Assembly (NCBI RefSeq): GCF_963678635.1
Contig: NC_087064.1
Coordinates: 26,140,189 to 26,204,188, forward strand
From: Symsagittifera roscoffensis
Lineage: Eukaryota > Xenacoelomorpha > Acoela > Convolutidae
Reading direction: 5' to 3'
Length of the DNA: 64,000 nucleotides
A model generated the notes under the pieces. The model was not told where the DNA came from. It saw only the letters and a list, made by a program, of their open reading frames with translations, and made no database searches. Below, piece after piece: positions 24,942 through 37,575 of this stretch (positions are counted from its first letter, which is position 1; each line of letters starts with the position of its first letter). The position numbers and the translations under genes are program-made.

Positions 24942-25942
24942 TTTGGCAACGGGTTTCAAGATTTTGGCGAAGGGTCCCAACACTTTAGCTAAGGGTCCCA
25001 ACACTTTGGCGAAGGGTCCCAACACTTAAGCGAAGGGTCCCAACACTCTAGCGAAGCGTCCCATCACTTCGGCGAAGGGTCCCAACACAATGGCGAAGGG
25101 CCCAATACTTTGGTGAAGGATCCCAACACTTTGGCGAAAGGTCCCAAGACTTTGGCGAAGGGTCCCAACACTTAAGCGAAGGGTCCTAACACTTTAGCGA
25201 ATGGTCCCAAGACTTTGGCGAAGTGTGCCAACACTTTAGCGAAGGGTCCCAACACAATGGCGAAGGGTCCGAACACTCTAGCGAAGCGTCCCATCACTTC
25301 GGCGAAGGGTCCCAACACAATGGCGAAGGGCCCAATACTTTGGCGAAGGGTCCCAACACTTTAGCGAAGGATCCCAAAACTTTGGCGAAAATTCCCAAGA
25401 CTTTGGCGAAGGGTCCCAACACTTAAGCGAAGGGTCCTAACACTTTAGCGAAGGGTCCCAAGACTTTGGCGAAGTGTGCCAACACTTTAGCGAAGGGTCC
25501 CAATATTCTAGCGAAGGGTCTCAATACTCTAGCGAAGGGTCAAAACACGTTGACGAAGGACCCATGACTTTGGCGAAGGTCCCAACACTTTAGCGAATGG
25601 TCCCAACACTTCGGCGAAGGGTCACAACACTTTGGCGAAAGGTCCCAAGACTTTGCGAAGGGTCCCAACACTTAAGCGAAGGGTCCCAACACTCTAGAGA
25701 AGCGTCCCGTCACTTCAGCGAAGGGTCCCAACACAATGGCGAAGGGCCCAATACTTTAGCGAAGGGTCCCAACACTTTAGCGAAGGTCCCAACACTTTAG
25801 CGAAGGGTCCCAACACTTTCGCGAAGGGTCCGAACACCTGAACTTAGTGTTTCAATACTTTGGCGAAGAGTCCCAACTTTCTAGCGAAGGGTCACGACAC
25901 TTCGGCGAAGGGTCTTAACCCTTTGGCGAAAGGTCCCAAGAC
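24942..25942 (+). repeat. 1,001-bp tandem duplication, copy 1
   Basis: Starts at CTTTGGCAACGGGTTTCAAG (24941-24942) and is followed directly by a second copy at an exact 1,001-bp offset (25223/26224, 25597/26598). I saw no differences in the stretches I compared. 1,001 bp is not a multiple of 21, so the join relied on alignment of out-of-phase monomers or on existing indels. Confidence 0.9.
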
Positions 25943-26942
25943 TTTGGCAACGGGTTTCAAGATTTTGGCGAAGGGTCCCAACACTTTAGCTAAGGGTCCC
26001 AACACTTTGGCGAAGGGTCCCAACACTTAAGCGAAGGGTCCCAACACTCTAGCGAAGCGTCCCATCACTTCGGCGAAGGGTCCCAACACAATGGCGAAGG
26101 GCCCAATACTTTGGTGAAGGATCCCAACACTTTGGCGAAAGGTCCCAAGACTTTGGCGAAGGGTCCCAACACTTAAGCGAAGGGTCCTAACACTTTAGCG
26201 AATGGTCCCAAGACTTTGGCGAAGTGTGCCAACACTTTAGCGAAGGGTCCCAACACAATGGCGAAGGGTCCGAACACTCTAGCGAAGCGTCCCATCACTT
26301 CGGCGAAGGGTCCCAACACAATGGCGAAGGGCCCAATACTTTGGCGAAGGGTCCCAACACTTTAGCGAAGGATCCCAAAACTTTGGCGAAAATTCCCAAG
26401 ACTTTGGCGAAGGGTCCCAACACTTAAGCGAAGGGTCCTAACACTTTAGCGAAGGGTCCCAAGACTTTGGCGAAGTGTGCCAACACTTTAGCGAAGGGTC
26501 CCAATATTCTAGCGAAGGGTCTCAATACTCTAGCGAAGGGTCAAAACACGTTGACGAAGGACCCATGACTTTGGCGAAGGTCCCAACACTTTAGCGAATG
26601 GTCCCAACACTTCGGCGAAGGGTCACAACACTTTGGCGAAAGGTCCCAAGACTTTGCGAAGGGTCCCAACACTTAAGCGAAGGGTCCCAACACTCTAGAG
26701 AAGCGTCCCGTCACTTCAGCGAAGGGTCCCAACACAATGGCGAAGGGCCCAATACTTTAGCGAAGGGTCCCAACACTTTAGCGAAGGTCCCAACACTTTA
26801 GCGAAGGGTCCCAACACTTTCGCGAAGGGTCCGAACACCTGAACTTAGTGTTTCAATACTTTGGCGAAGAGTCCCAACTTTCTAGCGAAGGGTCACGACA
26901 CTTCGGCGAAGGGTCTTAACCCTTTGGCGAAAGGTCCCAAGA
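25943..26942 (+). repeat. 1,001-bp tandem duplication, copy 2
   Basis: Second copy of the preceding segment. The join is seen at 25942, where CCCAAGACTTTGGC continues with AACGGG. At the matching point 26943 the array instead continues with GAAGGG. The two copies are so alike that the event must be recent, or it could be an assembly duplication. Confidence 0.88.
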
Positions 26943-27874
26943 CTTTGGCGAAGGGTTCCAACACTCTAGCTAAGGGTCCCAACACATTAGCGAAGGGACC
27001 CAACACTTAAGCGAAGGGTCACAACACTCTAGCGAAGGGACCCAACACTTTAGCGAAGTGTCCCAAAACTTTAGTGAAGGGCTCAACACTTAAGGGAAGG
27101 GTTCCAACACTCTAGCGAAGGGTCTCACCACTTCGGCGAAGGGTCCCAACACTTTTGCGAAGGATCCCAGGACTTTGACGAAAGATCCCAACACTTTAGC
27201 GAAGAGTCGTAACACTTTAGCGAAAGGTCCCAAGACTTGGGCGAAGGGTGCCAACACTCTAAACTCTAGCTAAGGGTCCCAACACATTAGCGAAGGGTCC
27301 CAACACTTAAGCGAAGGGTTACAACACTCTAGCAAAGGGTCCCAACACTTTAGCGAAGGGTCCCAAAACGTTGGTTGAGGGCCCCCACTTTAGGGAAGGG
27401 TTCCAACAATCTAGCGAAGGGTCTCACCACTTCGGCAAAGGGTCGCAACACTTTAGCGAAAAGTCACAAGACTTTGGCGAAGGGTCCCAACACTTTAGCG
27501 AAAGGTCCCAAGACTTTGGCGAAGGGTGCCAACACTTAAGCGAAGGGTCCCAAGACTTTGGCGAAGGGTCCCAACACTTTAGCGAAGGGTCCCAAAACGT
27601 TGGTTGAGGGCCCCCACTTTAGGGAAGGGTTCCAACAATCTAGCGAAGGGTCTCACCACTTCGGCAAAGGGTCGCAACACTTTAGCGAAAAGTCACAAGA
27701 CTTTGGCGAAGGGTCTCAGTACTTCGGCGAAGGGTCCCAACCCTTTGGCGAAGGGTTCCAAAACTTTGGCGAAGGGTTCCACCACTCTAGCTAAGGGTTC
27801 CAACACATTAGTGAAGGGTCCCAACACTTTAGCGAAGGGTCCCAAGACTTTGGCGAAGGGTTCCACCACTCTAG
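26943..27874 (+). repeat. Irregular satellite with a 229-bp duplication
   Basis: The CGTTGGTTGAGGGCCCCCAC monomer at 27369 recurs at 27598 (229 bp, 11 monomers minus 2) with matching followers including GGTCGCAACAC and AAAGTCACAAG. The rest is a mixture of common monomers. No gene seen. Confidence 0.78.
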
Positions 27875-30800
27875 CTAAGGGTCCCAACACATTAGCGAAG
27901 GACCCAACACTTTAGCGAAGTGTCCCAAGACTTTGGCGAAGGGTCCCAACACTTTAGCTAAGTGTCCCAAAACTTTGGTGAAGGGCCCCAACACTTTAGG
28001 GAAGGCTTCCAACACTCTAGCGAAGAGTCTCATCACTTCGGCGAAGGGTCCCAACACTTTTGCGAAGGATCCCAGGACTTTGGCGAAGGGTCCCAACACT
28101 TTAGCCAAGGGTCTTAAAACTTTAGCGAGAAGTCCCAAGACTTTGGCGCAGGGTCCCAACACTTTAGCGAAAGGTCCCAAGACTTTGGCGAAGGGTACCA
28201 ACACTTAAGCGAAGGGTCCCAACACTTTAGAGAAGGGTCCCAAGACTTTGGCGAATTGTGCCAAAACTTTAGAGAAGGGTCCCAATATTCTAGCCAAGGT
28301 TCTCAATACTCTAGCGAAGGGTCACAACACTTTGGCGAAGGGTTCCAATATTCTAGCGAAGGCTCTCACTACTCTAGCGAAGGGTCCCAAGACTTTGGCG
28401 AATGGTCCCAACACTTTAGCGAAGGGACCCATCACTTCGCCGAAGGTTCCCAACGCGTTAGCGAAGGGTCCCAACACATAAGCGAAGGGTCCCAAGACTT
28501 TGGCGAAGTGTGCCAACACTTTAGCGAAGGGACCCAATATTCTAGCCAAGGTTCTCAATACTCTAGCGAAGGGTCACAACACTTTGGCGAAGGGTTCCAA
28601 TATTCTAGCGAAGGCTCTCACTACTCTAGCGAAGGGTCCCAAGACTTTGGCGAATGGTCCCAACACATTAGCGAAGGACCCAACACTTTAGCGAAGTGTC
28701 CCAAGACTTTGGCGAAGGGTCCCAACACTTTAGCGAAGTGTCCCAAAACTTTGGTGAAGGGCCCCAACACTTTAGGGAAGGCTTCCAACACTCTAGCGAA
28801 GAGTCTCATCACTTCGGCGAAGGGTCCCAACACTTTTGCGAAGGATCCCAGGACTTTGGCGAAGGGTCCCAACACTTTAGCCAAGGGTCTTAAAACTTTA
28901 GCGAGAAGTCCCAAGACTTTGGCGCAGGGTCCCAACACTTTAGCGAAAGGTCCCAAGACTTTGGCGAAGGGTACCAACACTTAAGCGAAGGGTCCCAACA
29001 CTTTAGAGAAGGGTCCCAAGACTTTGGCGAAGTGTGCCAAAACTTTAGAGAAGGGTCCCAATATTCTAGCCAAGGTTCTCAATACTCTAGCGAAGGGTCA
29101 CAACACTTTGGCGAAGGGTTCCAATATTCTAGCGAAGGCTCTCACTACTCTAGCGAAGGGTCACAACACTTCGGCGAAGGGTCACAACACTTTGGCGAAG
29201 GGTTCCACCACTCTAGCTAAAGGTCCCAACACATTAGCGAAGGGTCCCAACACATAAGCGAAGGGTCCCAAGACTTTGGCGAAGTGTGCCAACACTTTAG
29301 CGAAGGGACCCAATATTCTAGCTAAGGGTCACAACACTTCGGCGAAGGGTCCCAACCCTTTGGCGAAGGGTTCCAAGACTTTGGCGAAGGGTTCCACCAC
29401 TCTAGCTAAGGGTCCCAACACATTAGCGAAGGGTCCCAACACTTTAGCGAAGGGTCCCAAGACTTTGGCGAAGTGTGCCAACACTTTAGCGAAGAGTCCC
29501 AATATTCTAGCGAAGGGTCTCAATACTCTAGCGAAGGGTCCCAAGACTTTGGCGAAGGGTCCCAACACTTTTGCAAAGGATCCCAGGACTTTGGCGAAGG
29601 GTCCCAACACTTTAGCGAAGGGTCGTAACACTTTAGCGAAAGGTCCCAAGACTTTGGCGAAGGGTCCCAACACTTTAGCGAAAGGTCCCAAGACTTTGGC
29701 GAAGGGTACCAACACTTAAGCGAAGGGACCCAATACTTTAGAGAAGGTTCCCAAGACTTTGGCGAAGTGTGCCAACACTTAAGCGAAGGGTCCCAATATT
29801 CTAGCCAAAGGTTCTCAATACTCTAGCGAAGGGTCACAACACTTTGGCGAAGGGTTCCAAGACTTTGGCGAAGGGTCCGCAGACTTTACGAAGGGTCCCA
29901 AGATTTTGGCGAAGTTCCCAACACTTTAGCGAAGGGTCCCAACACTTTGGAAAAAGGTCCCAACACTTCGGCGAAGGGTCACAACACTTCGGCAAAGGAC
30001 CCAACACTTTAGCGAAGGGTCCCATCACTTCGGCGAAGGATCACAACACGTTGGCGAAGGTTCCAAGACTTTGGCGAAGGGTTCCACCACTCTAGCTAAG
30101 GGTCCCAACACTTTAGCGAAGGTTACCAAGACTTTGGCGAAGGGTCCCCAGACTTTGGCGAAGGGTCCCATGATTTTGGCGAAGAGTCCCAACACTTTAG
30201 CGAAGGGTCCCAACACTTTGGCGAAGGGTCCCAAGACTTTGGCGAAGAACCCAACACTTTAGCGAATGGTCCCAATACTTTGGAAAAGGGTCCCAACACT
30301 TCGGCGAAGGGTCACAACACTTTGGCGAAGGATCCCAAGACTTTGGCGAAGGGTCCCAAAACTTTAGCGAAGGGACCCATCACTTCGGCGAAGGGTCCCA
30401 ACACGTTGGCGAAGGGCCCAATACTTTGGCGAAGGGTCCCAACACTTTAGCGAAGGATCCCAACACTTTAGCGAAGGATCCCAACACTTTCGGAAAGGGT
30501 CCGAACACCTGAACTAAGGGTTCCAATACTTTGGCGAAGGGTCCCATTTTTCTAGCTAAGGGTCACAACACTTTAGCGAAGCGTCCCATCACTTCGGCGA
30601 AGGGTCCCAACACAGTGGCGAAGGGCCCAATACTTTGGCGAAGGGTCTTAACACTTTAGCGAAGGATCCCATCACTTTAGCGAAGGGTCCCAACGCTTTC
30701 GCCAAGGGTCCGACCGAACACCTGAACTAAGGGTTCCAATACTTTGGCGAAGGGTCCCAACTTTCTAGCTAAGGGTCCCAACTTGGGCGAAGGGTCTCAA

Positions 30801-32630
30801 GACTTTGGCGAAGGGTTCCACCACTCTAGCTAAGGGTCCCAACACATTAGCGAAGGGTCCCAACACTTAAGCGAAGGGTCACAACACTCTAGCGAAGGGT
30901 CCCAACACTTTAGCGAAGTGTCCCAAAACTTTGGTGAAGGGCACAACACTTAAGGAAAGGGTTCCAACACTCTAGCGAAGGGTCTCACTACTTCGGCGAA
31001 GGGTCCCAACACTTTTGCGGAGGATCCCAGGACTTTGGCGAAGGGTCCCAACACTTTAGCGAATGGTCGTAACACTTTAGCGAAAGGTCCCAAGAGGTAT
31101 GCGAAGGGTCCCAACACTTTGGCGAAGGGTCCCAACACTTTAGAGAAGGCCCCAAGACTTTGGCGAAGTGTGCCAATGCTTTAGCGAAGGGTCGCACTAT
31201 TCTAGCGAAGGGTCCCAACACTTCAGCGAAGGGTCGTAACACTTTAGCGAAAGATCCCAAGACTTTGGCGAAGGGTCCCAACACTTTAGCGAAATGTGCC
31301 AAGACTTTGGCGAAGGGTACCAACACTTAAGCGAATGGTCCCAACATTTTAGAGAAGGGTCTCAATACTCTAGCGAAGGGTAACAACACTTTAGCGAAGG
31401 GTCCCAACACTTTAGCAAAGGATCCATCACTTCGGCGATGGCTCCCAAAGCGTTGGCGAAGGGCCCAATACTTCGGCGAAGGTTCCCAAAACTTTAGCGA
31501 AGGGTCCCAACACTTTAGCGAAGCGTCCCATCACTTCGGCGAAGGGTCCCAACACAATGGTGAAGGGACCAATACTTTGGCGAAGAGTCCCAACACTTTA
31601 GCGAAGGATCCCGACACTTTAGCGAAGGGTCCCAACACTTTCGGAAAGGGTACGAACACCTGAACTAAGGGTTCCAATACTTTGGCGAAGGGTCCCATTT
31701 TTCTAGCTAAGGGTCACAACACTTTAGCGAAGCGTCCCATCACTTCGGCGAAGGGTCCCAACACAGTGGCGAAGGGCCCAATACTTTGGCGAAGGGTCCC
31801 AACACTTTAGCGAAGGATCCCATCACTTTAGCGAAGGGTCTCAACACTTTCGCCAAGGGTCCGAACACCTGAATTAAGGGTTCCAATACTTTGGCGAAGG
31901 GTCCCAACTTTCTAGCTAAGGGTCCCAACTTGGGCGAAGGGTCTCAAGACTTTGGCGAAGGGTTCCAACACTCTAGCTAAGGGTCCCAACACATTAGCGA
32001 AGGGTCCCAACACTTAAGCGAAGGGTCACAACACTCTAGCGAAGGGTCCCAACACTTTAGCGAAGTGTCCCAAAACTTTGGTGAAGGGCACAACACTTAA
32101 GGAAAGGGTTCCAACACTCTAGCAAAGGGTCTCACTACTTCGGCGAAGGGTCCCAACACTTTTGCGAAGGATCCCAGGACTTTGGCGAAGGGTCCCAACA
32201 CTTTAGCGAATGGTCGTAACACTTTAGCGAAAAGTTCCAAGAGGTAGGCGAAGGGTCCCAACACTTTGGCGAAGGGTCCCAACACTTTAGAGAAGGGTCC
32301 CAAGACTTTGGCGAAGTGTGCCAATGCTTTAGCGAAGGGTCGCACTATTCTAGCGAAGGGTCCCAACACTTCAGCGAAGGGTCGTAACACTTTAGCGAAA
32401 GGTCCCAAGACTTTGGCGAAGGGTCCCAACACTTTAGCGAAATGTGCCAAGACTTTGGCGAAGGGTACCAACACTTAAGCGAATGGTCCCAACATTTTAG
32501 AGAAGGGTCTCAATACTCTAGCGAAGGGTAACAACACTTTAGCGAAGGGACCCAACACTTTAGCAAAGGATCCATCACTTCGGCGATGGGTCCCAAAGCG
32601 TTGGCGAAGGGCCCAATACTTCGGCGAAGT
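27875..32630 (+). repeat. ~4.8-kb higher-order segment, copy 1
   Basis: Large segment recurring downstream: offset 4,855 bp at its left (27933 to 32788, 28248 to 33103), 4,643 bp in the middle (29715 to 34358, 29844 to 34487) and 4,943 bp at its right (32474 to 37417). The drift reflects internal gains and losses. Copy 1 has its own 776-bp direct duplication (28204 to 28980). Near its right end a ~1.15-kb sub-repeat carries a CCAAGAGGTAGGCG marker monomer (31326 to 32474). Confidence 0.82.
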
Positions 32631-32729
32631 GTCCCAAGACTTTGGCGAAGGGTCCCAACACTTTAGCGAAGTGTCCCAAAACTTTGGTGAAGGGTCCCAA
32701 TATTCTAGCCAAGGTTCTCAATACTCTAG

Positions 32730-35700
32730 CTAAGGGTCCCAACACATTAGCGAAGGAAACAACACTTTAGCGAAGTGTCCCAAGACTTTGGCGAAGGGTC
32801 CCAACACTTTAGCGAAGTGTCCCAAAACTTTGGTGAAGGGCCCCAACACTTTAGGGAAGGCTTCCAACACTCTAGCGAAGAGTCTCATCACTTCGGCGAA
32901 GGGTCCCAACACTTTTGCTAAGGATCCCAGGACTTTGGCGAAGGGTCCCAACACTTTAGCGAAGGGTCTTAAAACTTTAGCGAGAAGTCCCAAGACTTTG
33001 GCGAAGGGTCCCAACACTTTAGCGAAAGGTCCCAAGACTTTGGCGAAGGGTACCAACACTTAAGCGAAGGGTCCCAACACTTTAGAGAAGGGTCCCAAGA
33101 CTTTGGCGAATTGTGCCAAAACTTTAGAGAAGGGTCCCAATATTCTAGCCAAGGTTCTCAATACTCTAGCGAAGGGTCACAACACTTTGGCGAAGGGTTC
33201 CAATATTCTAGCGAAGGCTCTCACTACTCTAGCGAAGGGTCCCAAGACTTTGGCGAATGGTCCCAACACTTTAGCGAAGGGTCCCATCACTTCGGCGAAG
33301 GGTCCCAACACGTTGGCGAAGGGTCCCAACACTTTAGAGAAGGTTCCGAAGACTCTGGCGAAGGGTCCGCAGATTTTACGAAGGGTCCCAAGATTTTGGC
33401 GAAGGTCCCAACTCTTTAGCGAAGGGTCCCCACACTTTGGAAAAGGGTCCCAACACTTCGGCGAAGGGTCACAACACTTCGGCGAAGGGTCACAACACTT
33501 TGGCGAAGGGTTCCACCACTCTAGCTAAAGGTCCCAACACATTAGCGAAGGGTCCCAACACTTTAGCGAAGGGTTCCAAGACTTTGGCGAAGGGTTCCAC
33601 CACTCTAGCTAAGGGTCCCAACACATTAGCGAAGGGTCCGAACACTTTAGCGAAGGGTCCCAAGACTTTGGCGAAGTGTGCCAACACTTTAGCGAAGAGT
33701 CCCAATATTCTAGCGAAGGGTCTCAATACTCTAGCGAAGGGTCCCAAGACTTTGGCGAAGGGTCCCAACACTTTTGCAAAGGATCCCAGGACTTTGGCGA
33801 AGGGTCCCAACACTTTAGCGAAGGGTCGTAACACTTTAGCGAAAGGTCCCAAGACTTTGGCGAAGAGTCCCAACACTTTTGCAAAGGATCCCAGGACTTT
33901 GGCGAAGGTCCCAACACTTTAGCGAAGGGTCGTAACACTTTAGCGAAAGGTCCCAACACTTTAGCGAAAGGTCCCAAGACTTTGGCGAAGGGTACCAACA
34001 CTTAAGCGAAGGGACCCAATACTTTGGCGAAGGGTTTCACCACTCTAGCTAAGGGTCCCAACACATTAGCGAAGGGTCCCAACACTTTAGCGAAGGGTCC
34101 CAAGACTTTGGCGAAGTGTGCCAACACTTTAGCGAAGAGTCCCAATATTCTAGCGAAGGGTCTCAATACTCTAGCGAAGGGTCCCAAGACTTTGGCGAAG
34201 GGTCCCAACACTTTTGCAAAGGATCCCAGGACTTTGGCGAAGGGTCCCAACACTTTAGCGAAGGGTCGTAACACTTTAGCGAAAGGTCCCAAGACTTTGG
34301 CGAAGGGTCCCAACACTTTAGCGAAAGGTCCCAAGACTTTGGCGAAGGGTACCAACACTTAAGCGAAGGGACCCAATACTTTAGAGAAGGTTCCCAAGAC
34401 TTTGGCGAAGTGTGCCAACACTTAAGCGAAGGGTCCCAATATTCTAGCCAAAGGTTCTCAATACTCTAGCGAAGGGTCACAACACTTTGCCGAAGGGTTC
34501 CAAGACTTTGGCGAAGGTTCCGCAGACTTTACGAAGGGTCCCAAGATTTTGGCGAAGTTCCCAACACTTTAGCGAAGGGTCCCAACACTTTGGAAAAGGG
34601 TCCCAACACTTCGGCGAAGGGTCACAACACTTCGGCAAAGGACCCAACACTTTAGCAAAGGGTCCCATCACTTCGGCGAAGGGTCACAACAAGTTGGCGA
34701 AGGGTCCCAAGACTTTGGCGAAGGGTTCCACCACTCTAGCTAAGGGTCCCAACACTTTAGCGAAGGTTCCCAAGACTTTGGCGAAGGGTTCCCAGACTTT
34801 GGCGAAGGGTCCCATGATTTTGGCGAAGAGTCCCAACACTTTAGCGAAGGGTCCCAACACTTCGGCGAAGGGTCACAACACTTTGGCGAAGGATCCCAAG
34901 ACTTTGGCGAAGGGTCCCAAAACTTTAGCGAAGGGACCCATCACTTCGGCGAAGGGTCCCAACACGTTGGCGAAGGGCCCAATACTTTGGCGAAGGGTCC
35001 CAACACTTTAGCGAAGGATCCCAACACTTTAGCGAAGGATCCCAACACTTTAGCGAAGGGTCCCAACACTTTCGGAAAGGGCCCGAACACCTGAACTAAG
35101 GGTTCCAATACTTTGGCGAAGGGTCCCATTTTTCTAGCTAAGGGTCACAACACTTTAGCGAAGCGTCCCATCACTTCGGCGAAGGGTCCCAACACAGTGG
35201 CGAAGGGCCCAATACTTTGGCGAAGGGTCCCAACACATTAGCGAAGGATCCCATCACTTTAGCGAAGGGTCCCAACGCTTTCGCCAAGGGTCCGACCGAA
35301 CACCTGAACTAAGGGTTCCAATACTTTGGCGAAGGGTCCCAACACTTTAGCGAAGGATCCCATCACTTTAGCGAAGGGTCCCAACGCTTTCGCCAAGGGT
35401 CCGACCGAACACCTGAACTAAGGGTTCCAATACTTTGGCGAAGGGTTCCACCACTCTAGCTAAGGGTCCCAACACATTAGCGAAGGGTCCCAACACTTAA
35501 GCGAAGGGTCACAACACTCTAGCGAAGGGTCCCAACACTTTAGCGAAGTGTCCAAAAACTTTGGTGAAGGGCACAACACTTAAGGAAAGGGTTCCAACAC
35601 TCTAGCGAAGGGTCTCACTACTTCGGCGAAGGGTCCCAACACTTTTGCGAAGGATCCCAGGACTTTGGCGAAGGGTCCCAACACTTTAGCGAATGGTCGT

Positions 35701-37575
35701 AACACTTTAGCGAAAGGTCCCAAGAGGTAGGCGAAGGGTCCCAACACTTTGGCGAAGGGTCCCAACACTTTAGAGAAGGGTCCCAAGACTTTGGCGAAGT
35801 GTGCCAATGCTTTAGCGAAGGGTCGCACTATTCTAGCGAAGGGTCCCAACACTTCAGCGAAGGGTCGTAACACTTTAGCGAAAGATCCCAAGACTTTGGC
35901 GAAGGGTCCCAACACTTTAGCGAAATGTGCCAAGACTTTGGCGAAGGGTACCAACACTTAAGCGAATGGTCCCAACATTTTAGAGAAGGTTCTCAATACT
36001 CTAGCGAAGGGTAACAACACTTTAGCGAAGGGTCCCAACACTTTAGCAAAGGATCCATCACTTCGGCGATGGGTCCCAAAGCGTTGGCGAAGGGCCCAAT
36101 ACTTCGGCGAAGGTCCCCAAAACTTTAGCGAAGGGTCCCAACACTTTAGCGAAGCGTCCCATCACTTCGGCGAAGGGTCCCAACACAATGGCGAAGGGCC
36201 CAATACTTTGGCGAAGAGTCCCAACACTTTAGCGAAGGATCCCAACACTTTAGCGAAGGGTCCCAACACTTTCGGAAAGGGTCCGAACACCTGAACTAAG
36301 GGTTCCAATACTTTGGCGAAGGGTCCCACTTTTCTAGCTAAGGGTCACAACACTTTAGCGAAGCGTCCCATCACTTCGCCGAAGGGTCCCAACACAGTGG
36401 CGAAGGGCCCAATACTTTGGCGAAGGGTCCCAACACTTTAGCGAAGGATCCCATCACTTTAGCGAAAGGTCCCAACACTTTCGCCAAGGGTCCGAACACC
36501 TGAATTAAGGGTTCCAATACTTTGGCGAAGGGTCCCAATTTTCTAGCTAAGAATCCAACTTAGGCGAAGGGTCTCAAGACTTTGGCGAAGGGTTCCACCA
36601 CTCTAGCTAAGGGTCCCAACACATTAGCGAAGGGTCCCAACACTTAAGCGAAGGGTCACAACAACTAAGGAAAGGGTTCCAACACTCTAGCGAAGGGTCT
36701 CACTACTTCGGCGAAGGGTCCCAACACTTTTGCGAAGGATCCCAGGACTTTGGCGAAGGGTTCCAACACTTTAGCGAATGGTCGTAACACTTTAGCGAAA
36801 AGTTCCAAGAGGTAGGCGAAGGGTCCCAACACTTTGGCGAAGGGTCCCAACACTTTCGCCAAGGGTCCGAACACCTGAATTAAGGGTTCCAATACTTTGG
36901 CGAAGGGTCCCAACTTTCTAGCTGAGGGTCCCAACTTGGGCGAAGGGTCTCAAGACTTTGGCGAAGGGTTCCACCACTCTAGCGAAGGGTCCCAACACTT
37001 TAGCGAAGAGTCCCAAAACTTTGGCGAAGGGCACAACACTTAAGGAAAGGGTTCCAACACTCTAGCGAAGGGTCTCACTACTTCGGCGAAGGGTCCCAAC
37101 ACTTTTGCGAAGGATCCCAGGACTTTGGCGAAGGGTCCCAACACTTTAGCGAATGGTCGTAACACTTTAGCGAAAAGTTCCAAGAGGTAGGCGAAGGGTC
37201 CCAACACTTTGGCGAAGGGTCCCAACACTTTAGAGAAGGGTTCCAAGACTTTGGGCAAGTGTGCCAATGCTTTAGCGAAGGGTCGCACTATTCTAGCGAA
37301 GGGTCCCAACACTTCAGCGAAGGGTCGTAACACTTTAGCGAAAGGTCCCAAGACTTTGGCGAAGGGTCCCAACACTTTAGCGAAATGTGCCAAGACTTTG
37401 GCGAAGGGTACCAACACTTAAGCGAATGGTCCCAACATTTTAGAGAAGGGTCTCAATACTCTAGCGAAGGGTAACAACACTTTAGCGAAGGGTCCCAACA
37501 CTTTAGCAAAGGATCCATCACTTCGGCGATGGGTCCCAAAGCGTTGGCGAAGGGCCCAATACTTCGGCGAAGGTT
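32730..37575 (+). repeat. ~4.8-kb higher-order segment, copy 2
   Basis: Second copy of the preceding segment. It has only one version of the 776-bp block but a private ~0.48-kb duplication (33490-33876 versus 34002-34358). It holds two copies of the right-hand sub-repeat, spaced 1,460 bp (35957 and 37417). The 99 bp between the segments (32631-32729) are ordinary monomers. Confidence 0.8.
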
